A stretch of DNA of 64,000 nucleotides from Hydrogenophaga sp. PBL-H3 (GTDB lineage: Bacteria > Pseudomonadota > Gammaproteobacteria > Burkholderiales > Burkholderiaceae_C), in assembly GCF_010104355.1 (NCBI RefSeq), contig NZ_CP044972.1, positions 682,001-746,000 on the forward strand. Direction: 5' to 3'. The notes below the pieces were generated by a model. The model did no database searches and had not been told where the DNA came from. It saw nothing but the letters and a program-made list of their open reading frames with translations. Both the position numbers and the translations under genes were made by a program. Position 1 is the stretch's first letter. Every line of letters starts with the position of its first letter. This document shows, piece by piece, positions 10,090-18,014 of the stretch.

Positions 10090-10117
10090 AACAGAAAGGG
10101 GCGCCCGCAGGCGCCCC
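10090..10117 (-). terminator. attenuator-like hairpin between dctP and dctQ
   Basis: On the minus strand a perfect 8-bp stem GGGGCGCC/GGCGCCCC with a four-base loop is followed by a broken T-rich run. It lies directly after the dctP stop and before dctQ. Such leaky terminators commonly keep binding-protein transcripts in excess over permease transcripts. Confidence 0.65.
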
Positions 10118-10135
10118 GAGTTCAGCAAAGCCCGA

Positions 10136-11254
10136 TCAGGACTTCTGCGCACCCTTGCCGAAGTAGTGGTTGTACGCCATCTTGAAGTCAACCATGTAGT
10201 CGTTTTGCCACTGGCCGGCGCGCTGGGCGAAGGCCTTTTGGGATTCCAGGATCTTCTTGAAGATGGCGTTTTCTGCGGACTTCTTGGCGATGGTCTTGTC
10301 CCAGGCTTCGAGCTGAGCGCGCAGGATCGGGTCGGGGGTCTTGTAGAACTTCACGCCTTGCTTCTTCAGCTCGATGTAGTCCTGCGAGTTGCGCTGAATG
10401 GCTTTCCAGCTCATGTCGGCACTGGCCGCCTGCACGGCGTAGTCGACGATGGACTTCAGCTCGGCTGGCAGGGCGTTGAGCTTGGTCTTGTTGAACAGAA
10501 TCTCGAACTGTTCGCCCGACTGGTGGAAGCTTTGCAGCATGCAGTTCTTCACCACGTCGGGGAAGCCCAGCAGGCGGTCGGAAGAGGCGTTGTTGAACTC
10601 GGCTGCGTCGATCAGGCCGCGGTCCAGTGCGGGCACGATCTCGCCACCGGGCAAGGGGTTCACGGCGGTGCCCATTTCGGTGAACACGTCGACGGCCAGA
10701 CCCACGGTGCGGAACTTCAGGCCTTTCATGTCGGCCACTTTGGCCACGGGCTTCTTGAACCAGCCCAGCGGTTGCGTGGGCATGGGGCCGTAGAGGTACG
10801 AGGCCACGTCCAGGTTCAGGCTGGCGTAAATCTCTTCCAGCAGGGCTTTGCCGCCGCCGTAGTTGTGCCAGGCCAGAACCATGTTGGGGTCCATGCCATA
10901 CGCAGGGCCGGAACCCCACAGGGCCAGCGCCGAGTTCTTGCCGTAGTGGTACGCCACCACGCCATGGCCGCCGTCCAGCGTGCCCTTGGCCACTGCTTCA
11001 AGCAGCTGGAAAGCCGGGACCACGGAGCCGGATGGCAGCACTTCGATCTTGAGCTTGCCGCCGGCCATGTCGTTGACCTTCTTGGCGAAGTCCTGGGCGT
11101 ACTCGTGGAAGATGTCCTTGGAGGGCCAGGTGCTCTGGAAGCGCAGCGACGTGGTCTGTGCGGTGGCGATCATCGGCACCGACATGGCGCCTGCCGCAAC
11201 GGCCGCGCCCTTGAGCATGCCGCGGCGTGACGTCACTGTTTTCTTGTCTGACAT
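10136..11254 (-). CDS. dctP: TRAP transporter substrate-binding protein, DctP type (Tat-exported)
   Basis: A 372-residue periplasmic solute receptor. The start at 11254 is chosen because GGAGA precedes it and because it gives a twin-arginine leader, S-R-R-G-M-L-K followed by a hydrophobic Ala-rich stretch ending T-A-Q-T. The mature part has the DctP pattern L-R-F-Q-S-T-W-P, and G-L-K-F-R-T-V-G-L-A in the ligand-contacting region. This subgroup often serves monocarboxylates or mannitol/chloroaromatic-type acids, but the ligand cannot be read from sequence. It is the first gene of dctP-dctQ-dctM. Confidence 0.93.
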   Translation of the reverse strand: MSDKKTVTSRRGMLKGAAVAAGAMSVPMIATAQTTSLRFQSTWPSKDIFHEYAQDFAKKVNDMAGGKLKIEVLPSGSVVPAFQLLEAVAKGTLDGGHGVVAYHYGKNSALALWGSGPAYGMDPNMVLAWHNYGGGKALLEEIYASLNLDVASYLYGPMPTQPLGWFKKPVAKVADMKGLKFRTVGLAVDVFTEMGTAVNPLPGGEIVPALDRGLIDAAEFNNASSDRLLGFPDVVKNCMLQSFHQSGEQFEILFNKTKLNALPAELKSIVDYAVQAASADMSWKAIQRNSQDYIELKKQGVKFYKTPDPILRAQLEAWDKTIAKKSAENAIFKKILESQKAFAQRAGQWQNDYMVDFKMAYNHYFGKGAQKS

Positions 11255-11550
11255 GTATTTGTCTCCAGTCTGGGTTGAGGGTTGCCCATCATGCGGCTCA
11301 GACCCCAATCCCCTCGACAGGGTTTTCACCGACCACCATTTGTTCGCATTACTTTGCGACGTTTGCGTCGGAGTAATTGCGTACAAAAATCTACGCGAAT
11401 AAGGGTTTGCATGCTAACTGTATGAGCGTTTTGCGACGCAATGGGCAGAGCGGCCGATGGACTGTAAGTCCGGTGCAAGGTTGATTTTTCTTTCAGCGTG
11501 CACAGACGCGGATTCAGCAAGAACGCTCCGCCGGTGGCATGCTGTGAACC
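11255..11550. promoter_or_regulatory. divergent intergenic region between dctP and the persulfide dioxygenase gene
   Basis: About 300 bases of visibly lower GC than the genes on either side, expected to hold divergent promoters for the TRAP operon and the MBL-fold gene. I could not assign -35/-10 elements with confidence. A stretch at 11447-11480 looks like the D-arm and anticodon arm of tRNA-Tyr but has no acceptor stem or T-arm, so it is not called a tRNA. Confidence 0.4.
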
Positions 11551-12675
11551 ATGAAACCGATACAGCTTTTCGATCCCGCGTCCAGCACCTTCACGTACGT
11601 GTTGTTCGACCAGATCACCCGCGACGCCCTCATCATCGACCCGGTGGACGAGCAGATCGAGCGGGATCTCGCCGTGCTGCGCGAGTACGGTCTGAAACTC
11701 GTCTGGACGGTGGAAACCCACGCGCACGCGGACCACATCACGAGCGCCGGCAAGCTGGCCGAGCTGGCAGGCGCCAAAACGGCGGCGCCACTGGGCTGCG
11801 GCATCGGCACCGCCGGCGTGCAGCTGGCGCACGGCGACACGCTCAGCTTTGGTGGCGAGGTGCTGCGCGCGTTGCACACACCCGGCCACACGGCCGGCAG
11901 CATGAGCCTGGTCTGGAGGCACCATGTGTTCACCGGCGACACGCTGCTCATCGGTGGCTGCGGCCGCACCGATTTCCAGTCGGGCAGTGCGAAAGACCTG
12001 TACCACAGCATCACTCGGGTGCTGTTCGATCTGCCGGACGACACCACCGTCTGGCCGGGCCACGACTACCACGGTCGCCACCACTCCACCATTGGCGCCG
12101 AGAAGAAACACAACGCACGGGTGGCGGGCAGGAGCGAGGCCGAATTCATTGCCTTGATGGAGTCGCTGAACCTGCCCAGGCCCCGGCGCATCGACGAAGC
12201 CGTGCCGGCCAACCTCATGTCGGGACAACGCCATGACGCGGGCGGCGTCCTGTTCATGGAGCCCCGACCCGCCGCCGGTCCACACGCGGGCAGTTATGCG
12301 GGGGACGTGACGCCACAGCTGGCCTGGCAGTGGGTGCAGGCGGGCGATGCCGTGCTGGTCGATGTGCGCACCGATGCCGAGCGCGAATGGGTCGGCTTCG
12401 TGCCCGGCGCTGTGCCGGTGGCCTGGAAACAATGGCCTGGCATGGCAATGAACCCGGACTTCGATGCCCAGGTGCGCCAGGCGGCTGGTGGCAAGAAGGT
12501 GGTGCTGCTGTGCCGCAGCGGCGTGCGCTCGATTGCCGCGGCCAAGCGCGCCACCGAACTCGGCCTGGAGGCCTACAACATCCTTGAAGGCTTCGAGGGT
12601 GACCCGGACACGCACGCACACCGCGGTCAGCAGGGTGGCTGGCGCCACCATGCGCTGCCCTGGCGCCAGAACTGA
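11551..12675 (+). CDS. persulfide dioxygenase-type MBL-fold protein fused to rhodanese
   Basis: A 374-residue fusion. The N-terminal metallo-beta-lactamase domain has H-A-H-A-D-H (57-62), T-P-G-H-T-A-G-S and the ETHE1-like F-T-G-D-T-L-L-I-G-G-C-G-R-T-D-F-Q-S-G segment. ETHE1-type proteins bind one iron and oxidise glutathione persulfide to sulfite. The C-terminal rhodanese domain has the active-site loop L-L-C-R-S-G-V-R-S with Cys near 321, able to carry or transfer sulfane sulfur. The fusion suggests the two steps of sulfide/persulfide detoxification are coupled. It is monocistronic as far as can be seen. Confidence 0.9.
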   Translation: MKPIQLFDPASSTFTYVLFDQITRDALIIDPVDEQIERDLAVLREYGLKLVWTVETHAHADHITSAGKLAELAGAKTAAPLGCGIGTAGVQLAHGDTLSFGGEVLRALHTPGHTAGSMSLVWRHHVFTGDTLLIGGCGRTDFQSGSAKDLYHSITRVLFDLPDDTTVWPGHDYHGRHHSTIGAEKKHNARVAGRSEAEFIALMESLNLPRPRRIDEAVPANLMSGQRHDAGGVLFMEPRPAAGPHAGSYAGDVTPQLAWQWVQAGDAVLVDVRTDAEREWVGFVPGAVPVAWKQWPGMAMNPDFDAQVRQAAGGKKVVLLCRSGVRSIAAAKRATELGLEAYNILEGFEGDPDTHAHRGQQGGWRHHALPWRQN

Positions 12676-12754
12676 AGCACGCACGGGCCGCGTTGCTCCG
12701 CCACCGCCGCTGGTCGCTCCGCTTGCCCGGAGTTTGAGAAGAAAGCCTCACAAC

Positions 12755-12774
12755 CCCTGTCAGGACTGACAGGG
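12755..12774. promoter_or_regulatory. lux-box-like inverted repeat upstream of the AHK synthase gene
   Basis: CTGTCAGGACTGACAG (12757-12772) is a perfect dyad, with two further pairing C/G bases at each end giving 9-bp arms around a GA centre. It is centred 73 bases upstream of the synthase start. It matches the general LuxR-family box form CT-N12-AG and is nearly identical to the dyad at 16493-16508. No T-run directly follows, so a terminator is less likely. Confidence 0.7.
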
Positions 12775-12837
12775 TTCGTGCGGTTTTTCACACATTTCTT
12801 TTTTCAATGGGGTTTTCCATTTCAAAAGGATTGCCCC

Positions 12838-14085
12838 ATGACGTCGTTGGCCTGCCCTCGGGAGAGAGCCCCTTCGAACCCCCCGATCTCCGCCCATCTG
12901 GCCGGGCGCATCCAGCGCGAGTTCACCACCCGCTGGGACACGCTCTGGAGCGGGCGCTCACTGCTTCATGGTCGTGAGGCTGGCCCTGGCGCGGTGCGGC
13001 TCAACGGCAACGACTACCTGAGCCTGACCGGCCACGCGGACATCGTTCAGGCCCAGACGCTCGCGATCAAGACCGACGCCGAGTTCGTCATCCAGTCCGG
13101 CGTGTTCCTGCTCGACGAACACCCCGCGCGCAAGCTCGAACTCAAACTCGCCCACCTGCTGGGGCAGGAGGACGGGCTGATCTGCCAGTCGGGCTACGCG
13201 GCCAACCTGGGCCTGCTGCAGTCGATTGCGGACGAGAAGACGGTGATCTACATGGACACGCTGGCCCACACCTCGCTGTGGGAAGGTGCGCGCCGCGCCG
13301 GGGCCACCACCCATCCGTTTCGTCACAACGACGCCGAGCACCTGGACCGGCTGGTGCAGCGCCATGGCGCCGGCGTGATCGTGGTGGATTCGGTCTACAG
13401 CACCACCGGGGCAGTGGCGCCCCTGGTGCAGGTGGTGGAGGTGGCCGAGCGGTGGGGGTGCATGACGCTGGTCGACGAATCGCATTCCCTGGGCACGCAC
13501 GGCCCGCAGGGCGCAGGCTTGTGCGCCGAGCTCGGGCTGAGCCATCGGGTGCATTTCATCACCGCCAGCCTGGCCAAGGCGTTTGCGGGTCGCGCCGGTT
13601 TCCTGAGCGTGCCGGCGGCCATGCGCAACTACGTGCTGAGCACCAGTTACCCCAACATGTTCAGCTCGTGCCTGCTACCCCACGAGATTGCCGCGCTGGA
13701 CGCCACGCTGGAGGTGATCCGTCGCAGCGACACCGAGCGTGCGCGCCTGCGCGCCCACACGCTGCAACTGCGCGGCATGCTCAGCGACCTGGGCTACCCG
13801 ATCCACCAGGGCACCGAGCAGATCATTGCCCTGGAGGCCGGCACCGAACCTGCCACCATGGTGCTGCGCGATCTGCTGGAGGAGCGCGATGTGTTTGGCG
13901 CGGTGTTCTGTGCACCGGCCACCAGCCGCAACCGCACCATGGTGCGGCTTACGCTGCATGCCGCGCTCACCGACGCCGAGCTCGACCATGTGGCCGCCGT
14001 GGCGCGGGAGGTGGCGCCGATGGTCAAGCCGTGGGACTGGCCGATCGCGCGTCGCGCCCGCGCGGCGTGTGCTCAGTTGTCCTGA
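12838..14085 (+). CDS. alpha-hydroxyketone autoinducer synthase, CqsA/LqsA type
   Basis: A 415-residue PLP-dependent alpha-oxoamine-synthase-fold protein. The start at 12838 follows AAAAGGA with seven-base spacing. It shows the CqsA/LqsA pattern rather than that of BioF or KBL: S-G-V-F-L-L-D-E-H-P-A-R, L-I-C-Q-S-G-Y-A-A-N-L-G-L-L-Q, A-H-T-S-L-W-E-G, V-D-S-V-Y-S-T-T-G, V-D-E-S-H-S-L-G-T-H-G-P-Q-G-A-G-L and the PLP lysine in S-L-A-K-A-F (K247). The family condenses an acyl-CoA with an amino acid or SAM to give alpha-hydroxyketone signals such as CAI-1 or LAI-1. It converges on the regulator gene, overlapping by 13 bases. The exact signal is unknown. Confidence 0.9.
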   Translation: MTSLACPRERAPSNPPISAHLAGRIQREFTTRWDTLWSGRSLLHGREAGPGAVRLNGNDYLSLTGHADIVQAQTLAIKTDAEFVIQSGVFLLDEHPARKLELKLAHLLGQEDGLICQSGYAANLGLLQSIADEKTVIYMDTLAHTSLWEGARRAGATTHPFRHNDAEHLDRLVQRHGAGVIVVDSVYSTTGAVAPLVQVVEVAERWGCMTLVDESHSLGTHGPQGAGLCAELGLSHRVHFITASLAKAFAGRAGFLSVPAAMRNYVLSTSYPNMFSSCLLPHEIAALDATLEVIRRSDTERARLRAHTLQLRGMLSDLGYPIHQGTEQIIALEAGTEPATMVLRDLLEERDVFGAVFCAPATSRNRTMVRLTLHAALTDAELDHVAAVAREVAPMVKPWDWPIARRARAACAQLS

Positions 14086-15059
14086 ACGCTGCGGTGGCCT
14101 TCTGCGTCCAGGAAGCGCCGGTAGCCGTAAATGGGGTGGGGCAGATCGGCGGTGTCGAGTGAGAACACGGCAGCGGTGACCAGCTTGTCATCACCCAGGC
14201 CGAAGGCCGGCGCGGTGCGCACCGGCCCGCCGAGGTTGAGCTGCTGGTGCAGTTCCACCGCTGCCAGCTGGTTGCCCGCCTGCACCGCGCGCACCACGTC
14301 GAAGCCCAGCCCGGCCGAGCCGGCGAGTTCGGCCAGATCGCCCAGGCTGCTGGTGGGCTCCAGCTGCAACCAGTGGGCATTGCCCGTGCCGTCCAGGCCG
14401 ATCAGCCCAAACGGCTCACCCAGCACGGCGTACTCGACCCAGTTCTGACTGGCGAATGACTGCAAGGCCAGCGCAATGGACGGAATCTGCAGCAGCGATT
14501 GCTGCGACGGCTGCAGTGCACCGCGCCACAGTGTGTTCAGGCGCGGGTGGGGCGCGTGCATGAGCTTGCGCAACACACCCATGAGGTGGCGTGTGATGTC
14601 GGTCGTCTGTTTGGGCACGAACTGGTCGATCAGACCGTTGTTGAAGGCCTGGATGGCGATCTGCTCGTCGGCCTGACCGGTCAGGAGCACACGCGAGCCC
14701 GGCCAGTCCAGCAGAGTGTTGAGCACCTTCAAGCCGTCGGTGCCGGGCATGGCGTAATCGACCACGCAGGTCTTCACCAGCTGGTAGCGCGCCGGGTTCA
14801 CCGCCCAGTAGCGCAGGATCTGCGGCAGCAGCGGCTGTCCCTGGCGCCAGCGCTCGATCATCTGCAGTTGCAGCATGGCGTCGGCCTCCCACCGGGCTGG
14901 CTCTTGTTGCATGCGCTGGGCAAAGCCCGACGGGCGCGCAAACAGCTCCACCTGCCAATGCGTCGGAATCACCATGCCGAGCATGTCGAGGTAGTCGGTG
15001 TCGTCGTCCAGAAACAGAATGCTGCCCGGACGGTGGAATAGGGGGATCGTCAGTGCCAT
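14073..15059 (-). CDS. LqsR-type response regulator of the AHK system
   Basis: A 328-residue protein with a receiver domain: acidic D-D-D at 18-20, phospho-acceptor D101 in C-V-V-D-Y-A-M-P-G, Thr in L-L-T-G-Q and Lys in F-V-P-K-Q. A helical insert of about 50 residues lies between the acidic pocket and the phospho-acceptor, as in LqsR/JqsR proteins. The roughly 150-residue output region is not a helix-turn-helix, so it probably acts through protein or nucleotide contacts. The gene starts seven bases after the sensor kinase stop, forming a sensor-regulator operon opposite to the synthase. Confidence 0.82.
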   Translation of the reverse strand: MALTIPLFHRPGSILFLDDDTDYLDMLGMVIPTHWQVELFARPSGFAQRMQQEPARWEADAMLQLQMIERWRQGQPLLPQILRYWAVNPARYQLVKTCVVDYAMPGTDGLKVLNTLLDWPGSRVLLTGQADEQIAIQAFNNGLIDQFVPKQTTDITRHLMGVLRKLMHAPHPRLNTLWRGALQPSQQSLLQIPSIALALQSFASQNWVEYAVLGEPFGLIGLDGTGNAHWLQLEPTSSLGDLAELAGSAGLGFDVVRAVQAGNQLAAVELHQQLNLGGPVRTAPAFGLGDDKLVTAAVFSLDTADLPHPIYGYRRFLDAEGHRSVQDN

Positions 15060-15066
15060 CGGGTCA

Positions 15067-16455
15067 TCAGCGTGGAGAAGAAGGGGTCGCGTGAATCGGT
15101 TGACTGAGTGGGAGATCGATCATGAAGACCGCGCCCAGGCCGGGTTCGGAATGCACGCTGAGACTGCCCTGCGCTGCCTCCACGACGTTCTTGCAGAAGG
15201 TCAGACCCAGGCCGTTGCCGGCGCCCGCCAACGTGGAGAAGAACGGTTCGAAGATTCTCGTCTGCTGTTCGTGGGCAATGCCGATTCCGTCGTCAGATAC
15301 TGCAATGCGTCCCTTGCCGTGGTGCACGCCCACATCCAGCCGCAAGTCGCCCGGGCTCGGGGCGTTGCTGGCCGAGGCCAGCGCATGGAGCGCGTTTTTC
15401 ATCAGGTTGGTCAGCACCTGCGAGAACAACTGGCGCGACGCCATGAAGTGGAAGTCCTGCTGGATGTGCACCTGGACGCAGTCGCGCTCCCTGGACGAGC
15501 GATAGGGATAGTGCAGCACCACGTCCTGCACCAGTTCTGCCGCGCGGATGGAGGACTTGTCGCGAGGCAGTCGAATCAATTGCGCGTTCGAGATCTGGGT
15601 ATCGATCTGCCGGTTCATGCTGCGAACCAGGTTCTGCAGCCGGGTGGCCAGCTCGTCGAATCTCTTCTGCTTGGCCTCCGGAAGGTCGTGCTGCGACAGG
15701 TTGCGCAGCACGTCGCCCATGAGGTTGACGGTGGCCAATGGCGTGCGCAGCTCGTGTGCCATCACGCCCATGGTGCTCAGCGTGTTGATCAGGCGCGTGC
15801 GGCGCAGGTTGGCGCTGGAGGCTCCCAGCATCATGGCCGCGCCCCACGCAAACGCCAGAACCACCAGATGGTCGGGCCGTGTGGCCTCTTCGGTCAGGGG
15901 CACGCCCAACATCTGCGCCAGCCCCAGGCTGAGCCCGGCGCCCATGACAACGCCCAGGGTGGCCAGTCGCCAGTCGGTGAGGTGGTAATAGATGACCAGC
16001 ATGCAGGACACGCTGGCCAGCCAGACGTCGTTGCCGCCGTTGAGCCAGTACATCCAGGAGAAGAACATGGGCAACTGCGACCAGCTGGCCAGGGAAAAGA
16101 TCCAGATGGTGGCCTGGGAGGTGAGGTCGCGATTGAACGCGCCGATCAGCAACGGAACACCCAGGCTGGCCATGGCCAGGCGGGTGGGAAGGTTCTCGTA
16201 GGGCTGTGGCAACAGCTCGATCCAGATCCATGCGAACCCGAGATGTCCCAGAATGGTGAATACGCCCAGGTACTGCAGGCGAGCACGTGATGGATGCAAA
16301 ATGGGCTCGAGGGGCGCATGGACCACCTCGTCCAGCAACCATCTCCACAGTCGCGCTCTGGCGCTGTGCAACCTCAACCGGTCCAGAGGCAATATGTACT
16401 CCTTCGATCGCCGAGCACCCGTTGCCCGCACCGGCTGCCCACACACAAACCCCAT
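15067..16455 (-). CDS. CqsS/LqsS-type membrane sensor histidine kinase
   Basis: The N-terminal part (residues about 60-215) holds six hydrophobic segments and the G-H-L-G-F-A-W-I-W-I ... P-Q-P-Y-E-N-L-P-x-R block, which corresponds to the ligand-sensing membrane domain of Vibrio CqsS. The kinase core follows: phospho-acceptor H234 in M-A-H-E-L-R-T-P-L, N-box N-L-M-K-N-A-L-H-A-L, and G-boxes D-D-G-I-G-I and G-N-G-L-G-L-T. Unlike CqsS it has no fused receiver domain, as in LqsS. The start is uncertain: ATG at 16455 is used, and an in-frame TTG lies at 16479. The signal is expected to be the hydroxyketone made by the neighbouring synthase. Confidence 0.88.
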   Translation of the reverse strand: MGFVCGQPVRATGARRSKEYILPLDRLRLHSARARLWRWLLDEVVHAPLEPILHPSRARLQYLGVFTILGHLGFAWIWIELLPQPYENLPTRLAMASLGVPLLIGAFNRDLTSQATIWIFSLASWSQLPMFFSWMYWLNGGNDVWLASVSCMLVIYYHLTDWRLATLGVVMGAGLSLGLAQMLGVPLTEEATRPDHLVVLAFAWGAAMMLGASSANLRRTRLINTLSTMGVMAHELRTPLATVNLMGDVLRNLSQHDLPEAKQKRFDELATRLQNLVRSMNRQIDTQISNAQLIRLPRDKSSIRAAELVQDVVLHYPYRSSRERDCVQVHIQQDFHFMASRQLFSQVLTNLMKNALHALASASNAPSPGDLRLDVGVHHGKGRIAVSDDGIGIAHEQQTRIFEPFFSTLAGAGNGLGLTFCKNVVEAAQGSLSVHSEPGLGAVFMIDLPLSQPIHATPSSPR

Positions 16456-16482
16456 TGTCCGTGCAACAGGCTGTTTCAAACC

Positions 16483-17151
16483 ATGACCCTACCTGTCAAC
16501 TTTGACAGTATCAGCCTCGATAGCATTCTGGCCGACTGGGTCTGCGCGTTGCACGACCAAGGTGTCGAGGCCGTCATGGTGCTCGGCCCGGCGCCCACCG
16601 GCGGACGCGACGAGCGCGAAGTGCTGGCGGTGCACCCTCCCCGGTTGCTGTCGGCCGCCCAGGCGTTGGCGGACAGCCGCGATTTCGGTGCCAGCTGGCG
16701 CGAAAGCGATGCACCGCTGGTGGCCTGGCAAGACATTTCCAAATCGGTCTTTGAACAATCCAGCCGCTGGCGCCGCCTGTGGCTGGCGCATGGCCACCAG
16801 ACGCTGGTTCGGGTGGCCTTCAGCCTGCCAGCCGGTCGGGCTTTTGAGTGCTTCATGTTCAGCCCGCGCGCGTTTGCCGATCGCTCCGAAGCGGCGGCGC
16901 TGGCCTGGTCGGCCTTCAACATCTGGCCCATGCTGCGCCGTGCCATCGCCGAAGCCCGTGTGAGCCTGAGTCCGCGTGAGCTGGAGAGCCTGAACATGGC
17001 CTTTGAAGGGCTGACCGCACGCGAAACCGCCTTGCGCATGGACTGCTCCGAACGCACGGTGAACTACCACCTGGCCAACGCCATGGCCAAACTCAAGACC
17101 GACAACAAGCTGGCCGCTGTGCAGCGCGCCTGCTGGATCGGTCTCATCTAG
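16483..17151 (+). CDS. LuxR-family helix-turn-helix regulator next to the AHK genes
   Basis: A protein of about 222 residues. The C-terminal 60 residues are a LuxR/Ger[40 protein letters not shown]. The N-terminal 150 residues are not confidently assigned; P-L-V-A-W and the [15 protein letters not shown] stretch faintly recall the autoinducer-binding domain of LuxR proteins. The start is uncertain: ATG 16483 has a weak ribosome site, while ATG 16576 follows GAGG. If 16483 is right, the lux-box-like dyad at 16493-16508 lies inside its first codons. It is divergent from the sensor gene. Confidence 0.85.
   Translation: MTLPVNFDSISLDSILADWVCALHDQGVEAVMVLGPAPTGGRDEREVLAVHPPRLLSAAQALADSRDFGASWRESDAPLVAWQDISKSVFEQSSRWRRLWLAHGHQTLVRVAFSLPAGRAFECFMFSPRAFADRSEAAALAWSAFNIWPMLRRAIAEARVSLSPRELESLNMAFEGLTARETALRMDCSERTVNYHLANAMAKLKTDNKLAAVQRACWIGLI
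16493..16508. promoter_or_regulatory. second lux-box-like inverted repeat, between sensor kinase and luxR-type gene
   Basis: CTGTCAACTTTGACAG is a perfect dyad with 7-bp arms and a two-base centre. It shares CTGTCA-N4-TGACAG with the dyad at 12757-12772. It sits about 45 bases upstream of the sensor kinase ATG and overlaps the 5' end of the luxR-type gene, a position suited to controlling both divergent units. Confidence 0.7.
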
Positions 17152-17206
17152 CCTGGCCCCCACGCTCCCCGGCTGCGCGGGCCGTTGTTTTGTCATGCTG
17201 CAGTGC

Positions 17207-17226
17207 GCAAACTCCCCGGGGTTTGC
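17207..17226. repeat. bulged inverted repeat before coaX
   Basis: GCAAAC and CCCC pair with GGGG and TTTGC, leaving a single unpaired T. The hairpin ends 17 bases before the coaX start. It may be a terminator for the luxR-type gene without a strong T-run, or a translational control structure; neither is proven. Confidence 0.4.
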
Positions 17227-17243
17227 TTGGTCATAATCCGCGC

Positions 17244-18014
17244 ATGACTTTTCTGGCCCTGGACGTTGGCAACACCCGCCTGAAATGGGCCTTGTACGAG
17301 GAGCCGCGCTCTGGTTCGCGCCTGATCGCACAGGGTGCGCAGTTCCTCGAAAACATCGAAACCCTGGCCGAAGGCGACTGGGCCGACCTGCCCGCGCCGC
17401 GCTGGGTGCTGGGCTGCGTGGTGGCTGGCGATGCGGTCAAGCGCCGGGTCGAGGAGCAGCTCGAACTCTGGGACGTGACCCCGCAATGGGTGGTTTCCAG
17501 CAATGCCGAAGCGGGCGTGACCAACGGCTACGACCACCCGGCGCGGCTCGGCTCCGACCGCTGGGTGGCCATGATCGGCGCCCGTCAGCGCCTGGTGGCT
17601 CGGGGCCTGGCGCGGCCTTGTGTGGTGGTGATGGTGGGCACCGCCGTGACGGTGGAGGCGATCGACACCGAAGGGCGGTTTCTGGGCGGCATCATCCTGC
17701 CCGGTCACGGCATCATGTTGCGCGCGCTCGAATCGGGCACGGCCGGGTTGCACGTGCCCACCGGCGAGGTGCGGGACTTCCCCACCAACACCAGCGACGC
17801 GCTCACCAGTGGCGGTACCTTCGCCATCGCCGGTGCGGTGCAGCGCATGGTGGACAACCTGCGCCGCCATTGCGGTGATGAGCCGGTGTGCTTCATGACC
17901 GGTGGCGCCGGCTGGAAAATGGCGCCCAGCATGGCCTTGCAGGTGGAGCTGGTGGAGGGCCTGATCTTCGACGGGCTGCTGGAGATGGCTTCGCGCCGCC
18001 TGGCCCTGGCTTAG
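17244..18014 (+). CDS. coaX: type III pantothenate kinase
   Basis: A 256-residue ASKHA-fold kinase that phosphorylates pantothenate in the first step of CoA synthesis. Recognisable motifs are the phosphate-1 loop [12 protein letters not shown] at the N-terminus, the G-S-D-R-W pantothenate-site segment, the M-V-G-T-A-V-T-V-E phosphate-2 region and the G-G-I-I-L-P-G segment. The start at M-T-F-L is chosen because the upstream extension is not family-like. Its stop overlaps the convergent wax ester synthase gene by four bases. In many betaproteobacteria coaX follows birA; here it does not. Confidence 0.95.
   Translation: MTFLALDVGNTRLKWALYEEPRSGSRLIAQGAQFLENIETLAEGDWADLPAPRWVLGCVVAGDAVKRRVEEQLELWDVTPQWVVSSNAEAGVTNGYDHPARLGSDRWVAMIGARQRLVARGLARPCVVVMVGTAVTVEAIDTEGRFLGGIILPGHGIMLRALESGTAGLHVPTGEVRDFPTNTSDALTSGGTFAIAGAVQRMVDNLRRHCGDEPVCFMTGGAGWKMAPSMALQVELVEGLIFDGLLEMASRRLALA

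Noticed and set aside
11447..11480. tRNA-Tyr-like stretch (GAGCGGCC followed by GGACTGTAAGTCC)
   Set aside because: It resembles a D-arm plus anticodon stem-loop, but no acceptor stem, T-arm or CCA can be built around it. Treated as chance or a remnant.
12755..12774. Inverted repeat as terminator of the persulfide dioxygenase gene
   Set aside because: No T-run directly follows the stem, it is 80 bases past the stop codon, and the same dyad recurs at 16493-16508, which favours a protein-binding site.
17152..17206. Small gene between luxR-type gene and coaX
   Set aside because: The gap is under 100 bases, has no start with a ribosome site leading to a conserved-looking peptide, and is occupied by GC-rich repeat-like sequence.
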